Notes: generated from the letters alone by a model not told the origin. Positions 19,751-30,651 are shown, counted from the stretch's first letter. The stretch: DNA of 64,000 nucleotides from Pelagibacteraceae bacterium AG-404-P08 (GCA_003216195.1 QCJF01000001.1:62001-126000), one strand, 5' to 3'. Made by a program: numbers and translations.

Positions 19751-21067
19751 ATGATTAAAAAAATTCTTATAGTTTTGTTTTTTTCATTTAAAGCAAATGC
19801 AGCTCTTGAGGTAACTATTGCTCAAGGAAAAGTTGAACCAACACCCATAGCCATAACTCAAATATTCGGAGCAGATTCCGACACATCTAGATATGGTAAT
19901 ACCTTGAGACAAATTATATCTAATAATCTAACAAATTCTGGACTTTTCTTTACGGTAAATGAGGACCTTTATATTCAATCTGACAATTTAGTTGAAAAAG
20001 TTCCGCGTTTTGAAGACTGGAAGCTAATTAAAGCACAATTCTTATTAAGTGCAGATGTCAGTAAATCAGATAAAGGAATAAGATTACGTATGAGACTATA
20101 TGATGTATTTAATGGGAAAGAAATTGAAAAATTACAACTAACTGTACCTAATGAAGATTTAATAAGGAGAGTGGGGCATACTGTAAGTGATATTGTTTAC
20201 GAGAGAATCACAGGTGAAACAGGTTATTTTGATACGCGAATAGTTTATGTTTCAGAAATTGGTCCACTTGATCAAAGAGTTAAAAGATTAGCAATCATGG
20301 ATCAAGATGGACATTTAGACAGCCATCAATTTTTAACAGATGGAAAAAATTTAGTCTTAACACCACGTTTTGCACCAAATAATCAAATAATAACTTATAT
20401 GGAGTACAAAAATAATCTTCCTAGAGTTTACATTTATAATTTAAAAACTGGTGAAAGAGAAATTGTCGGAGATTTTCCAGGCATGACTTTTGCTCCGAGA
20501 TTTTCACCAGATAGTCAAAGTGTTGTAATGTCTTTTTCCGACCCAAACACGGCGAATTCAGAAATTTATTTAATGGATTTGAACACCCGATCTCTTTCAA
20601 GATTAACAAATGACTCTGGGATAGATACATCACCATCTTTTTCCCCTGATGGAGAAAAAATTGTTTTTAACTCTGATCGAGGAGGAAGTCCTCAATTGTT
20701 CATAATGGAAAAAAATGGAGATAACATAAAAAGAATATCTAAGGGTAGAGGTGTATATGGTAATCCTGTATGGTCACCTAGAGGAGATTTAATTGCATTT
20801 ACTAAGTTAACACAGGGTAATTTTCATATTGGAGTTATGGATACAAATGGAAACAATGAAAGAGTAATTGTTAGAGATTTTGCGCTAGAGTCTCCTGCTT
20901 GGTCGCCAAATGGAAGATATTTAATATTTCACAGACAAAAGAGATCGAATTTAGATGGAACTGGTGGGGAAGTAACAATCCATTTTATTGATATTACGGG
21001 TTATAATGAGAGGATTATCCCAACTCCAAGGGATGGAAGTGATCCAGCGTGGTCTCCTTTACTGTGA
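19751..21067 (+). CDS. tolB: Tol-Pal system beta-propeller protein TolB
   Basis: Repeated WSPxGxxIAF/FSPDGEKIVFNSDRGGSPQLF propeller blades. Confidence 0.96.
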   Translation: MIKKILIVLFFSFKANAALEVTIAQGKVEPTPIAITQIFGADSDTSRYGNTLRQIISNNLTNSGLFFTVNEDLYIQSDNLVEKVPRFEDWKLIKAQFLLSADVSKSDKGIRLRMRLYDVFNGKEIEKLQLTVPNEDLIRRVGHTVSDIVYERITGETGYFDTRIVYVSEIGPLDQRVKRLAIMDQDGHLDSHQFLTDGKNLVLTPRFAPNNQIITYMEYKNNLPRVYIYNLKTGEREIVGDFPGMTFAPRFSPDSQSVVMSFSDPNTANSEIYLMDLNTRSLSRLTNDSGIDTSPSFSPDGEKIVFNSDRGGSPQLFIMEKNGDNIKRISKGRGVYGNPVWSPRGDLIAFTKLTQGNFHIGVMDTNGNNERVIVRDFALESPAWSPNGRYLIFHRQKRSNLDGTGGEVTIHFIDITGYNERIIPTPRDGSDPAWSPLL

Positions 21068-21153
21068 TAATTCATTCAAATTCAACAAATTATATAAAAA
21101 TTAAATAATTATTATCTTGATTTCCAAAAAATTCAGTGTTTAGTTAGCTTAAC

Positions 21154-21159
21154 TATAAT
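21154..21159 (+). promoter_or_regulatory. Possible -10 element (TATAAT) upstream of pal
   Basis: TATAAT 31 nt upstream of the pal ATG in one of the longer intergenic gaps; no convincing -35. Confidence 0.3.
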
Positions 21160-21189
21160 AAGAATAAATTTACGCGGAGAATTATAATA

Positions 21190-21678
21190 ATGTTAAAAAA
21201 ATTGTTTATGCTTATTGTTGCAGGTTTTTTCCTTGCTTCATGTGCAGCTACTAAGACAGAACAAGGTGGAGACGTTGATGCTGCTAGCGCTAGTTCATCT
21301 TCAGGTGGAGAAATTACAGCTGGTACACAAGAAGATCTTATTGTCAACGTAGGTGATAGAGTATTTTTTGAATTTGATAGCTCAGAACTCACCGTGGATG
21401 CTCAAGCAACACTTGACGCTCAAGCTGCTTGGTTAATGCAATACCCTGACACGAACATTACTGTCGAAGGTCATGCAGATGAAAGAGGTACTCGCGAGTA
21501 CAACTTGGCTTTAGGAGATAAAAGAGCATTTTCCGTTTACTCTTATCTCGCTCAAGCTGGTGTTGATACCAATAGAATGGAATATGTAAGTTGGGGCAAA
21601 GAGAGACCTGAGGTCATTGGCTCTGATGAAACTGCATATAGTCAAAATAGACGTGGCGTTACATTAGTAAGTAATTAA
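21190..21678 (+). CDS. pal: Peptidoglycan-associated lipoprotein Pal (OmpA-like)
   Basis: Lipobox LASCAATK; VFFEFDSSELT...NITVEGHADERGTREYNLALGDKRA. Confidence 0.96.
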   Translation: MLKKLFMLIVAGFFLASCAATKTEQGGDVDAASASSSSGGEITAGTQEDLIVNVGDRVFFEFDSSELTVDAQATLDAQAAWLMQYPDTNITVEGHADERGTREYNLALGDKRAFSVYSYLAQAGVDTNRMEYVSWGKERPEVIGSDETAYSQNRRGVTLVSN

Positions 21679-21692
21679 TTTAAATTTCATCA

Positions 21693-21719
21693 AGGTGCTC
21701 TTAATTTCTAGGAGCACCT
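21693..21719 (+). other. RNA hairpin between pal and cpoB
   Basis: AGGTGCTC-ttaatttctag-GAGCACCT perfect 8-bp stem, extendable by TTTC/GAAA; no U-tract. Confidence 0.6.
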
Positions 21720-21727
21720 GAAATCTC

Positions 21728-22762
21728 ATGAAAAAAATAAACAAGATTTTGGTTATTTTTTTTCTGTTCTATTCAACTAACTACGCACATTCCGAAAAAC
21801 ACAATCAAATATCTGTAGAATTAGATAGAATAAAAAACGATATAATTGATCTTCAGAAATTCGTTTATAAAAATGAAGATCAATCATCATTAAATAATTC
21901 AAGTGATAAAAAAATAAATATTGATTTAGACAAATTAAAAATATCAATTGATGATATTTCAAAAAGTTTAATTTCACTGGAAAAACAAATTAAGGATATT
22001 AAAGATGATGTGAGTAATTTATATTCCTTATATACAACAACAGATTTTGTTGAAAAAAAAATAATCAGCACCTCTGATCAATTAAACATCGAAGAAAGTT
22101 CTTCAAAAATTATTGAAAACTCTCAAGAGGAACAATTATTAGGACAAATTAGTCTCTCTGATCTCGAGGGAGAGGCTACAAATATTTCAGATACATCTAA
22201 TGACCAATCCAATGAGAAGATTTCCTCAACAGATCTCGAAAAAGAGGGGTTAGATGAAATTGAGATTAAATCGATTTCAGAGACTAATATTTCTATGCTT
22301 AATGATTTAGATCAATTAATGGAGGAGAGAGAAATAGAGTTAAATAGACCAATTATTGATGTTGAAAAACAATTAAAAAGCGCCAAGAAAAGTTTCGCAA
22401 GTCTAGATAACAAGTCTGCAATAGAGAGTCTTTTACTAATAGTCAATTCTAATACAGACCAAAAGGAATATTTGGCAGAAACATATTACCTTCTTGGTAG
22501 AACTTATTTCATGGAGAATGAGATAATTGAAGCAGTAAAATACTTTGGGATCAGACATAGAGATTTCTCTTCATTTTCAAAATTTAAATCGGAAAATTAT
22601 TTTTGGCTTGGAAAATCACTCTTTGGTATTGGAGATCAAGAAAATGGTTGTTTAATTATGGAGGATATAATTTTTTCAAATATATATTTAGAAAACAAAG
22701 AAGTAATTGAGTCTGCAAAGTCTCTTCAAAGTGAAAAAGACTGTGGTTTGATTATTGACTAA
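21728..22762 (+). CDS. cpoB: Tol-Pal-associated TPR protein CpoB/YbgF-like
   Basis: Position after pal; signal peptide, N-terminal coiled coil, C-terminal TPR-like region (AETYYLLGRTYFMENEIIEAVKYF). Confidence 0.8.
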   Translation: MKKINKILVIFFLFYSTNYAHSEKHNQISVELDRIKNDIIDLQKFVYKNEDQSSLNNSSDKKINIDLDKLKISIDDISKSLISLEKQIKDIKDDVSNLYSLYTTTDFVEKKIISTSDQLNIEESSSKIIENSQEEQLLGQISLSDLEGEATNISDTSNDQSNEKISSTDLEKEGLDEIEIKSISETNISMLNDLDQLMEEREIELNRPIIDVEKQLKSAKKSFASLDNKSAIESLLLIVNSNTDQKEYLAETYYLLGRTYFMENEIIEAVKYFGIRHRDFSSFSKFKSENYFWLGKSLFGIGDQENGCLIMEDIIFSNIYLENKEVIESAKSLQSEKDCGLIID

Positions 22763-23708
22763 TGGAAAATCACTTTCTCTTGGTATAAAGAATTACCTAA
22801 CTAATAATATAAACGCTAATGAAAAAATATTAATTTTAATATCTTGTGGCTTAGATAGCACAGTTCTTTTTAATCTAATTATAAAATCAAAATATTTTAA
22901 AAATAAAAATATTTATTATTTGATTTTTGATCACCAAAAAAGATCTGAAGGGAAATTTGAAATTAACAAATTTATTGAGCTTTATAAACTTTTAAATAAA
23001 AATTTAGTTATAAAGAAAATATCTAAAGAAAATAAATCTAAAGGATTTCAAGAAAAATCTAGATCTGTAAGATTTAATTATCTATACAAATTTTCTAAAA
23101 AAAAAAATATTAAAAATGTATTCCTAGGTCATCACCTTGATGATCTTAATGAAACTTTTTTTATAAGAAAAATTCAACAATCTGGTACAGCTGGATTATC
23201 AAATATTTTTTCAGATAACTATAACGGTTTGAAATTACATCGGCCTCTAACTATTTACTCTAAAAAACAAATCAAAAGCTATGCAATTAGAAAAAAAATA
23301 GTTTGGTTTGAGGATAGAAGTAATTATGAGTTACAATATACTAGAAATAAAGTAAGATATTTTTTGAACTCAAAAAAACTTTTTTCTAAAATTCATAATG
23401 AAAGATTAATTTTTTCAAAGGCTAGTCATTTAAAATCGTTGCACTATAATTTTTTTAAAAGAAAAAGGAAAAAACTTTATGAAATTGAAAAGGATAAGTT
23501 CAATCAACTAAATGAAAATCTTAAGTTTTTAGTAATACAGGCCTTTTATTATGAAAATAGATACTTTCTTAAAAAACGAATTCGAGATGAAAATATAAGG
23601 AATTTAATTAAAATATTAAAAACTCAGTTTAAACATACTAAGGAAAGGTCAGTATTTTCAGGAAAAATTGGTGCCTTTAAGAAAAAAATCTATATAAATC
23701 TTACTTAG
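22755..23708 (+). CDS. tilS: tRNA(Ile)-lysidine synthetase
   Basis: TTG start; PP-loop ISCGLDSTVLFN, FLGHHLDDLNETFFIR, RPLTIYSKKQI, WFEDRSNYELQYTRNKVRYF. Confidence 0.9.
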   Translation: MTNGKSLSLGIKNYLTNNINANEKILILISCGLDSTVLFNLIIKSKYFKNKNIYYLIFDHQKRSEGKFEINKFIELYKLLNKNLVIKKISKENKSKGFQEKSRSVRFNYLYKFSKKKNIKNVFLGHHLDDLNETFFIRKIQQSGTAGLSNIFSDNYNGLKLHRPLTIYSKKQIKSYAIRKKIVWFEDRSNYELQYTRNKVRYFLNSKKLFSKIHNERLIFSKASHLKSLHYNFFKRKRKKLYEIEKDKFNQLNENLKFLVIQAFYYENRYFLKKRIRDENIRNLIKILKTQFKHTKERSVFSGKIGAFKKKIYINLT

Positions 23709-23745
23709 TACTTTAAACGTAAGTAACACTAACTATATTTAGAAT

Positions 23746-25674
23746 ATGAAGAATTTTTCAAAAAATATTTTTGTCTGGATCATCATTAGCCTCATTTTAC
23801 TTGGCTTATTTAATGTATTTAAGAACTCTCAAAGAGATTACTCTTCTGTAACCTATACTTATTCAACTTTATTAGATAAAGCTCAAAATGGAGAAATAAA
23901 GTCTGTTGAAATCCAAGGAAACAATATCTTTGGCCAAACTATGGATGGTGATGAATTTTCGACTTATGCACCAAGGGACCCTAATCTAATAGAAACACTT
24001 AGCAAAAATGATGTAACTATAAATGCTAAACCTGAACAATCTGGAATGCATCCATTACTTAGTATTTTTGTTTCTTGGTTTCCAATGCTTTTACTAATTG
24101 GTGTATGGATATTCTTTATGCGTCAAATGCAATCTGGAAAAGGTGGTGGAGCTTTAGGTTTTGGAAGATCAAAAGCCAAGTTATTAAATGAAAATAAACA
24201 AAAAGTTACATTTAATGATGTTGCAGGTATTGATGAAGCAAAACAAGAATTAGAAGAGGTGGTTTCATTTTTAAAAGATCCCCATAAATTCCAAAGATTG
24301 GGTGCTAAAATACCAAAAGGTGCACTTTTAGTCGGTCCTCCAGGTACAGGTAAAACGCTTCTTGCACGAGCAATCGCTGGTGAGGCAGGCGTACCTTTTT
24401 TCTCTATATCTGGTTCTGATTTTGTAGAAATGTTTGTAGGCGTTGGAGCAAGTAGAGTAAGAGACATGTTTGATCAAGGAAAGAAGAATGCTCCATGCAT
24501 CATTTTTATTGATGAGATCGACGCTGTTGGAAGACATAGAGGAGCTGGACTAGGAGGAGGAAATGATGAGAGAGAACAAACACTAAATCAACTCCTTGTT
24601 GAAATGGATGGTTTTGAGGCTAACGAAGGAGTTATAATTGTAGCAGCAACAAATAGACCTGATGTGCTTGATCCCGCTTTACTAAGACCTGGAAGATTTG
24701 ATAGGCAAGTTGTTGTTCCTGCTCCAGATATTATTGGTAGAGATAAAATATTAAAAGTTCACACAAGAAAAATAAAGATGGATAAATCAGTTAAAACTAT
24801 TGCTATTGCTAGATCAACTCCTGGATTTTCTGGAGCAGATTTAGCAAATATAGTAAATGAGGCTGCACTAATAGCAGCGAGGAAGAACAAAAAAATTGTT
24901 ACAATGGATGATTTTGAGGATGCAAAAGATAAAGTTATGCTTGGAACTCAAAATAAGTCTAAAATAATTTCTGATAGTGAAAAAGAAGTAATTGCCTATC
25001 ACGAAGCAGGTCATGCCCTAGCAAATTTACATTGTAAGCACGCAGATCCAATCTATAAATCCTCTATCATTCCAACAGGTAGGGCACTAGGTTTTGTAAT
25101 GAGTGTGCCTGAGCAAGATAAAGTAATACATCGTAAAGATGAGTATCTTGATAAATTAGTAGTCACAGTAGCAGCACGAATAGCCGAAGAACTAATTTTT
25201 GGACCTGATAAAATAGGATCAGGGGCTGCGGGGGATATTCAACAAGTTACTAATTTAGCGAGAGCTATGGTAACACAAATGGGTTATAGTGATAAGTTAG
25301 GAAGAGTTAGGTACACTGGAAACCAGGAAGAAGTATTTTTAGGACACTCAGTAACTCAGTCTAAAAATATTTCAGAAGAAACCGCAAGAATAATTGATCA
25401 AGAGGTTATTAAACTCGTTGAAGATGCTGAAGCCAAAGCTAGAAAATTATTAACTGAGAACATCAAGGATCTCCATATAATCGCTAAAGGACTTTTAGAG
25501 TATGAAACCTTAACTGGAGAAGAAATAAAAAACTTAATCAAGGGTATTAAACCTAAAAGAGATGACGATTTTTCCTCTGACAGCTCTGATAGCTCAGATA
25601 ATAAAAAAGAACCATCTAACAAGGGACCTTTACCTTCCTTTACAAAAGATCAAAACTTTCCTCTTCCAAACTAA
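23746..25674 (+). CDS. ftsH: ATP-dependent zinc metalloprotease FtsH
   Basis: [46 protein letters not shown] and HEAGHA zinc motif. Confidence 0.98.
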   Translation: MKNFSKNIFVWIIISLILLGLFNVFKNSQRDYSSVTYTYSTLLDKAQNGEIKSVEIQGNNIFGQTMDGDEFSTYAPRDPNLIETLSKNDVTINAKPEQSGMHPLLSIFVSWFPMLLLIGVWIFFMRQMQSGKGGGALGFGRSKAKLLNENKQKVTFNDVAGIDEAKQELEEVVSFLKDPHKFQRLGAKIPKGALLVGPPGTGKTLLARAIAGEAGVPFFSISGSDFVEMFVGVGASRVRDMFDQGKKNAPCIIFIDEIDAVGRHRGAGLGGGNDEREQTLNQLLVEMDGFEANEGVIIVAATNRPDVLDPALLRPGRFDRQVVVPAPDIIGRDKILKVHTRKIKMDKSVKTIAIARSTPGFSGADLANIVNEAALIAARKNKKIVTMDDFEDAKDKVMLGTQNKSKIISDSEKEVIAYHEAGHALANLHCKHADPIYKSSIIPTGRALGFVMSVPEQDKVIHRKDEYLDKLVVTVAARIAEELIFGPDKIGSGAAGDIQQVTNLARAMVTQMGYSDKLGRVRYTGNQEEVFLGHSVTQSKNISEETARIIDQEVIKLVEDAEAKARKLLTENIKDLHIIAKGLLEYETLTGEEIKNLIKGIKPKRDDDFSSDSSDSSDNKKEPSNKGPLPSFTKDQNFPLPN

Positions 25675-25701
25675 CACGAAGTCCAATATTAAATACTTCT
25701 T

Positions 25702-27054
25702 ATGAGGTTATTTGGCACTGATGGAATCAGAGGTGAAGTAGGAAAATACCCTTTAACTGCTGAAAACGTTCTTAAACTTGCTAAAGCATCTGCAATTGTT
25801 TTAAGAAAAAAAAATTCAATCTCTAGAGTGGTCATAAATAAGGATACTCGATTATCAGGATACATATTTGAACCTGCTTTAACATCTGGTTTCATATCTA
25901 TGGGAATAGAAGTGATTCTAGTTGGACCTCTGCCAACCCCAGCATTAACAGTCCTAGGTAAGTCTCTTAGAGCAGATTTTTCTGTGATGATAACTGCTTC
26001 CCATAATCCCTATCAAGATAACGGATTAAAATTTTTTTCTGATCAAGGTCTTAAAATTTCTCCTGAAGAGGAAAATAAAATAGAAGATTATTTTTTTAAT
26101 TATGACTTTGATAACTATAAAATAAAACAGTCAAATTATGGTAAAGCTATAAGACTTAAAAATGCCATTGGAAGATATTCCGAAGCTCTTAAACAAAGTG
26201 CTGATAGAAATTTAAATTATAGTAAATTGAAAGTAGCTTTGGACTGCGCTAATGGCGCCTCTTATAAAGTAGCACCAGAGGTTTTATTTGAATTAGGTTT
26301 AGACTTATACACTATTGGAAACAACCCTTCCGGTACAAATATTAATCTAAACTGTGGTTCCCTGTTTCCCTCTAAAACATCAAAGTTAGTAAAGAAAAAA
26401 AAATGTGATATGGGAATATGTTTAGACGGAGATGGTGATAGGGTTATAGTTATAGATGAAAAGGGTTGTGTGTTATGTGGTGAGGAAGTAATTTTTATTC
26501 TTGCTAAACATTATCTCTCGGAAAAAAAAATAAAAAAAGGTTCAACCATAGTAACTAACGAAATTGCAAACCATGGTCTTGATAAATCTTTAAAAAAAAT
26601 AGGTTTAAATTTAAAAAGAGTAAAGGTAGGTGATAAAAATATTCTTAAAGAAATATTAGATAATAAAAATTTCTTTGGTGGTGAACCCTCAGGCCATTTT
26701 ATTTTTAAAGACGACGTTTTAATTGGTGACGGCATGGCCACTGCTATTAGACTTTTGACTTTAGTTCTTAAAAAAAACAAAAAACTATCAGATTTAAAAA
26801 GAGGTATAGATCTTCTCGAAGTAATAAATATTAATCAAAAAATAGATAGAGAAAAATTTTATTTATCCCAAGATAGTATTTATCAAAAACTTAATAAACT
26901 ATGTAAAAATTTTGATATATTTTATAATATACGTCCATCTGGTACAGAGCCTCTTTTAAGAGTGAACTTGCAATATGATAAAAGAAATATAAAAGTAAGT
27001 GTTTTGAAAAAATTAAAAACACAAATAATAAAAGTAATTTCAAATGCTTGTTAA
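25702..27054 (+). CDS. glmM: Phosphoglucosamine mutase
   Basis: RLFGTDGIRGEVG, MITASHNPYQDNGLKFF, CLDGDGDRV and IRPSGTEPLLRV. Confidence 0.97.
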   Translation: MRLFGTDGIRGEVGKYPLTAENVLKLAKASAIVLRKKNSISRVVINKDTRLSGYIFEPALTSGFISMGIEVILVGPLPTPALTVLGKSLRADFSVMITASHNPYQDNGLKFFSDQGLKISPEEENKIEDYFFNYDFDNYKIKQSNYGKAIRLKNAIGRYSEALKQSADRNLNYSKLKVALDCANGASYKVAPEVLFELGLDLYTIGNNPSGTNINLNCGSLFPSKTSKLVKKKKCDMGICLDGDGDRVIVIDEKGCVLCGEEVIFILAKHYLSEKKIKKGSTIVTNEIANHGLDKSLKKIGLNLKRVKVGDKNILKEILDNKNFFGGEPSGHFIFKDDVLIGDGMATAIRLLTLVLKKNKKLSDLKRGIDLLEVININQKIDREKFYLSQDSIYQKLNKLCKNFDIFYNIRPSGTEPLLRVNLQYDKRNIKVSVLKKLKTQIIKVISNAC

Positions 27055-27748
27055 TTCTTTTGATACAAAATACTCTCAAACAGCTGCGAAGTATGAGAGT
27101 TTAGATATTACTTTTTCTAAAATTCTTAGCTCCAATAAAAAATTCGCAAGGATTTTTACATCTGTAATCGAAGACAAATCTTTAAACTCGCTCTCGGAGT
27201 CCACTCTTCGTTCAGATATTACAGGACAAGTAATTAACACAATTTTGACACATGACTCAGACTCAAAACACTTCCTTTATTACATGGGAGATGTATTTAA
27301 AAATGATAATATGAGTCAGACCATAAAGCAATTTAGACAACATGGAGTTGAAATAATTAATTCACCAAAAAATATTTCTTTCAAAGAAGTTTTATTAATC
27401 TTAGATAGAGTTTTAAAATATATTCTTAAAAAAAATTATACTTTTGTTTTAACTGACCCCAAAATGATTAAAAATGAAACTTACTTATTAGATGGTAGTA
27501 AAAGTAAAAATAATATTTCAAAATATGTAAATATTTTTAAAAAAAACATAAAAGCTCCATTTGAATTAAATTTAGAAAAAGATTTTTTTTCTCAAGACTA
27601 TCACCAGGATATTTTTTTTTATGTCTACTCAAATATTTCAAAAAAAATATTAGCTCAGGGTGGTGGTTATAAATACAAAAAAAATAAAAAGAAAATTGAG
27701 GGATTTGGTTTTTCGAGTAATGTTGATTACATAGCTGAATTAATCTAA
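27044..27748 (+). CDS. hisZ: HisZ-like ATP phosphoribosyltransferase regulatory subunit (short)
   Basis: Class II aaRS-like LRSDITGQVINTIL and RQHGVEIINSP; located immediately upstream of purA; only 234 aa. Confidence 0.6.
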   Translation: MLVNSFDTKYSQTAAKYESLDITFSKILSSNKKFARIFTSVIEDKSLNSLSESTLRSDITGQVINTILTHDSDSKHFLYYMGDVFKNDNMSQTIKQFRQHGVEIINSPKNISFKEVLLILDRVLKYILKKNYTFVLTDPKMIKNETYLLDGSKSKNNISKYVNIFKKNIKAPFELNLEKDFFSQDYHQDIFFYVYSNISKKILAQGGGYKYKKNKKKIEGFGFSSNVDYIAELI

Positions 27749-29001
27749 TGAATAAAGCAGTTATTGGATTACAGTGGGGTGACGAAGGTAAAGGTAAAAT
27801 AGTTGATTATCTCTCAGAAGAATTTGACTTAGTTGTAAGATACCAAGGCGGAAATAACGCTGGTCATACTGTCATTGTCGATAATATAACTTATAAATTG
27901 AATCTTATACCATCAGGTGTAATTCGCGGTAAGGTTTGTTATTTAGGTCAAGGTGTTGTTCTTGATCCTAAACATTTTACTAAAGAGTACGATCAAATTA
28001 CTAAAAAGATTAATAATCCAAAGGTTTATTTATCATCAAACATATCACTTATCTTAGATTATCATAAGCAATTAGATAAAATAAATGAGTCAATTTTAAA
28101 TAGTGAAAAAAAAATTGGTACTACTTCTAAGGGTATCGGACCTGCATATCAAGATAAAGTCGGGAGAAAAAGTATTAAACTTTATGATTTAAAATCTAAG
28201 AAAATTATTGAAGAAAAAATTAGTTCAATTAAGAAATTTTATGATCCTATTTTAGAGAGATTTAATGAAGATAAAATTAATATTGAAAAGACAGTTCAAG
28301 ATTTAATAGGTTTTTATAAACTAGTAAAAGAACTAATTATAGATAATTCTTTAATAAAAAAAGAATTTAGAGGTAAAAAAATATTATTTGAGGGTGCTCA
28401 AGGTGCACTTCTTGATTTGGATCACGGTTCATATCCTTTTGTAACTTCATCAAATACAGTTTCATCAAATATTGTGATTGGTTCAGCTTTACAAGTTGAC
28501 TATGAGACCGTTGGTATATTTAAAGCTTACACTACAAGAGTAGGTAATGGACCTTTCCCGTCTGAATTACATAATGACATTGGTAATTATATTGCTGAAA
28601 AAGGAGTTGAAATTGGCACAGTAACAAAAAGAAAAAGAAGATGTGGTTGGCTTGACTTAGTATCTTTAAAATATAGTTGTCAGATAAATCGTGTTAATGA
28701 ATTATGTATGACTAAAGCTGATGTATTAAATAATCTTTCCGAAATAAAAGTATGTAAAAGCTATAATTCTAAAGAATATGAGGATGTTAATTTTAGCGAA
28801 AGCAGTATTTTAGAGTCTTTGTCTTTAAAGGATACTGACTTTGAAATATTTTCAAGTTGGGGTGAAATCAAAGACTTGAGTAAATTTGATAGACTTCCTG
28901 ACAATTTAAAAAAATATATCTCATATATCGAAGATTATTTGAATATTCCAATTAAAATTATTTCTCTAGGGCCTGAAAGAAGTCAAACTATTATTAGATG
29001 A
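27748..29001 (+). CDS. purA: Adenylosuccinate synthetase
   Basis: AVIGLQWGDEGKGKIVDYLSE, RYQGGNNAGHT and FEGAQGALLDLDHGSYPFVTSSN. Confidence 0.98.
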   Translation: MNKAVIGLQWGDEGKGKIVDYLSEEFDLVVRYQGGNNAGHTVIVDNITYKLNLIPSGVIRGKVCYLGQGVVLDPKHFTKEYDQITKKINNPKVYLSSNISLILDYHKQLDKINESILNSEKKIGTTSKGIGPAYQDKVGRKSIKLYDLKSKKIIEEKISSIKKFYDPILERFNEDKINIEKTVQDLIGFYKLVKELIIDNSLIKKEFRGKKILFEGAQGALLDLDHGSYPFVTSSNTVSSNIVIGSALQVDYETVGIFKAYTTRVGNGPFPSELHNDIGNYIAEKGVEIGTVTKRKRRCGWLDLVSLKYSCQINRVNELCMTKADVLNNLSEIKVCKSYNSKEYEDVNFSESSILESLSLKDTDFEIFSSWGEIKDLSKFDRLPDNLKKYISYIEDYLNIPIKIISLGPERSQTIIR

Positions 29002-29002
29002 C

Positions 29003-29896
29003 TCAATATTTTGGCAAAAGTTTCTGATTTGAGATAGCTTTGATCTCTTCTTGAAGTTTTTTTATCGCTTTATTTTCTATTTGCCTTACTCTTTCCCTAC
29101 TAATTGAATACTTCTGACTCAGATCTTCTAATGTTTTAGGCTCTTCATCAAGTCTTCTTGCAGTTAATATTTCTAATTCTCTTGGCTCAAGTTTAGTAAC
29201 AGCTTGTTTATATAATGCTTTTCTTTTTTTTAATTCATCACTTTGCTCAACTTTTGAGATAGTGTCAATTGTCTCATCTTCAACCTGATCTATCCACTCG
29301 GAATCATTTTCATCATTAACAGGTGTATTTAATGAGAAATCCTGATTAAAAACTCTGCCTTCCATTTGTTTTACTTCTTCTTCAGTTACACCAAGATCTT
29401 CAGAGATAGATTTGATTTGTTCAATAGATAGATAGCCATCTTCATATTTTTTTAGTTGATTTCTGAGCCTTCGAAGATTAAAAAAAAGTTTTTTTTGTGC
29501 AGCAGTTGTCCCTATTTTGACTAAAGACCAACTGTGTAAGACATATTCTTGAATAGATGCTCGAATCCACCATATAGCGTAAGTAGCTAACCTAAATCCT
29601 TTCTCTGGGTCAAATTTTCTTATTGCTTGGATTAGACCTAAATTTCCCTCAGAGATTAAATCAAATAAAGGTAATCCATAACCCTTGTAACCCATTGCAA
29701 TTTTTGCAACAAGTCGTAAGTGGCTAGTAACGAGTTTTTGAGCAGCTTTAGTGTCACCATTCTTTAACCAATCTACTGCAAGTTTTTTTTCTTCTTCATC
29801 TGATAAAATAGGAAATTGATTTATCTTTTTTAAGTATGGATAGACATCATTTTCAGAGGTAATTACAGGAAGAAGATTTTTATTTTCTATATTCAT
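29003..29896 (-). CDS. rpoH: RNA polymerase sigma-32 factor RpoH
   Basis: KNGDTKAAQKLVTSHLRLVAKIAMGYKGYGLPLFDLISEGNLGLIQAIRKFDPEKGFRLATYAIWWIRASIQEYVLHSWSLVKIGTTAAQKKLFFNLRR. Confidence 0.96.
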   Translation of the reverse strand: MNIENKNLLPVITSENDVYPYLKKINQFPILSDEEEKKLAVDWLKNGDTKAAQKLVTSHLRLVAKIAMGYKGYGLPLFDLISEGNLGLIQAIRKFDPEKGFRLATYAIWWIRASIQEYVLHSWSLVKIGTTAAQKKLFFNLRRLRNQLKKYEDGYLSIEQIKSISEDLGVTEEEVKQMEGRVFNQDFSLNTPVNDENDSEWIDQVEDETIDTISKVEQSDELKKRKALYKQAVTKLEPRELEILTARRLDEEPKTLEDLSQKYSISRERVRQIENKAIKKLQEEIKAISNQKLLPKY

Positions 29897-30642
29897 AGTA
29901 ATTTTTTGTTTAAATCTTTCATGTCATTAGGTAAATCACAAGTAATTTTAATTTGTTTTTCTGAAATTGGATGAACAAATTCTATTTTGTATGAGTGTAA
30001 TGCTTGTCTTGGAAAAAATGACACTAGATCTCTTACACTATCAATCATATTATTTAAGCGAAATTTTTGTTCTTTGTTAAGTTTATAGTCTTTGTCACCA
30101 ATTATTGGAAGTCCTAAACTTAATAGATGAACTCTAATTTGATGAGTTCTACCTGTAATTATTTGACAATTTAATAGACTTATAGATCCATGAAATATTT
30201 TAACATTTGATACTTTAGTAATTGCATTTTTTCCAATATTTTCTGATACCTTAAATTTCGTTCTTTTTATTTTATCTCTAGATATATTTCTATTTATTTC
30301 AAAATTATTCTGACTAAGTAAACCATAGGTAAAAGCAAGATAATTTTTTTTTACATTTCTATTTTTAAACATGTCCTTAAATTTATTTTTGGAAGTTAAA
30401 TTTTTTGTTATAACTATAATACCACTTGTATCTTTATCTAGACGATGAACAATACCTTCTTTAAAATTTTCATTGTTTTTTATTATAAATTGATCCTTTA
30501 AACTCTCTTGTAAGCTTGGACTAGTATCGTATTCATTTTTTTTATGTGTAAGAAGCCCAGATGGTTTATTTAATATTGCTATATCATTGTCCTCGTATAA
30601 TATTTCAATTCTAAAACCTTTGTAATTATATGATTTACTCAT
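29893..30642 (-). CDS. RluA/RluC/RluD-family pseudouridine synthase
   Basis: NDIAILNKPSGLLTH, VHRLDKDTSGI and GRTHQIRVHLLSLGLPIIGDKDY. Confidence 0.94.
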   Translation of the reverse strand: MSKSYNYKGFRIEILYEDNDIAILNKPSGLLTHKKNEYDTSPSLQESLKDQFIIKNNENFKEGIVHRLDKDTSGIIVITKNLTSKNKFKDMFKNRNVKKNYLAFTYGLLSQNNFEINRNISRDKIKRTKFKVSENIGKNAITKVSNVKIFHGSISLLNCQIITGRTHQIRVHLLSLGLPIIGDKDYKLNKEQKFRLNNMIDSVRDLVSFFPRQALHSYKIEFVHPISEKQIKITCDLPNDMKDLNKKLL

Positions 30643-30651
30643 TAAATATAT

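Noticed and set aside
24123-24537. Two overlapping minus-strand ORFs inside ftsH
   Set aside because: Antisense to the strongly conserved AAA+ domain; no independent evidence.
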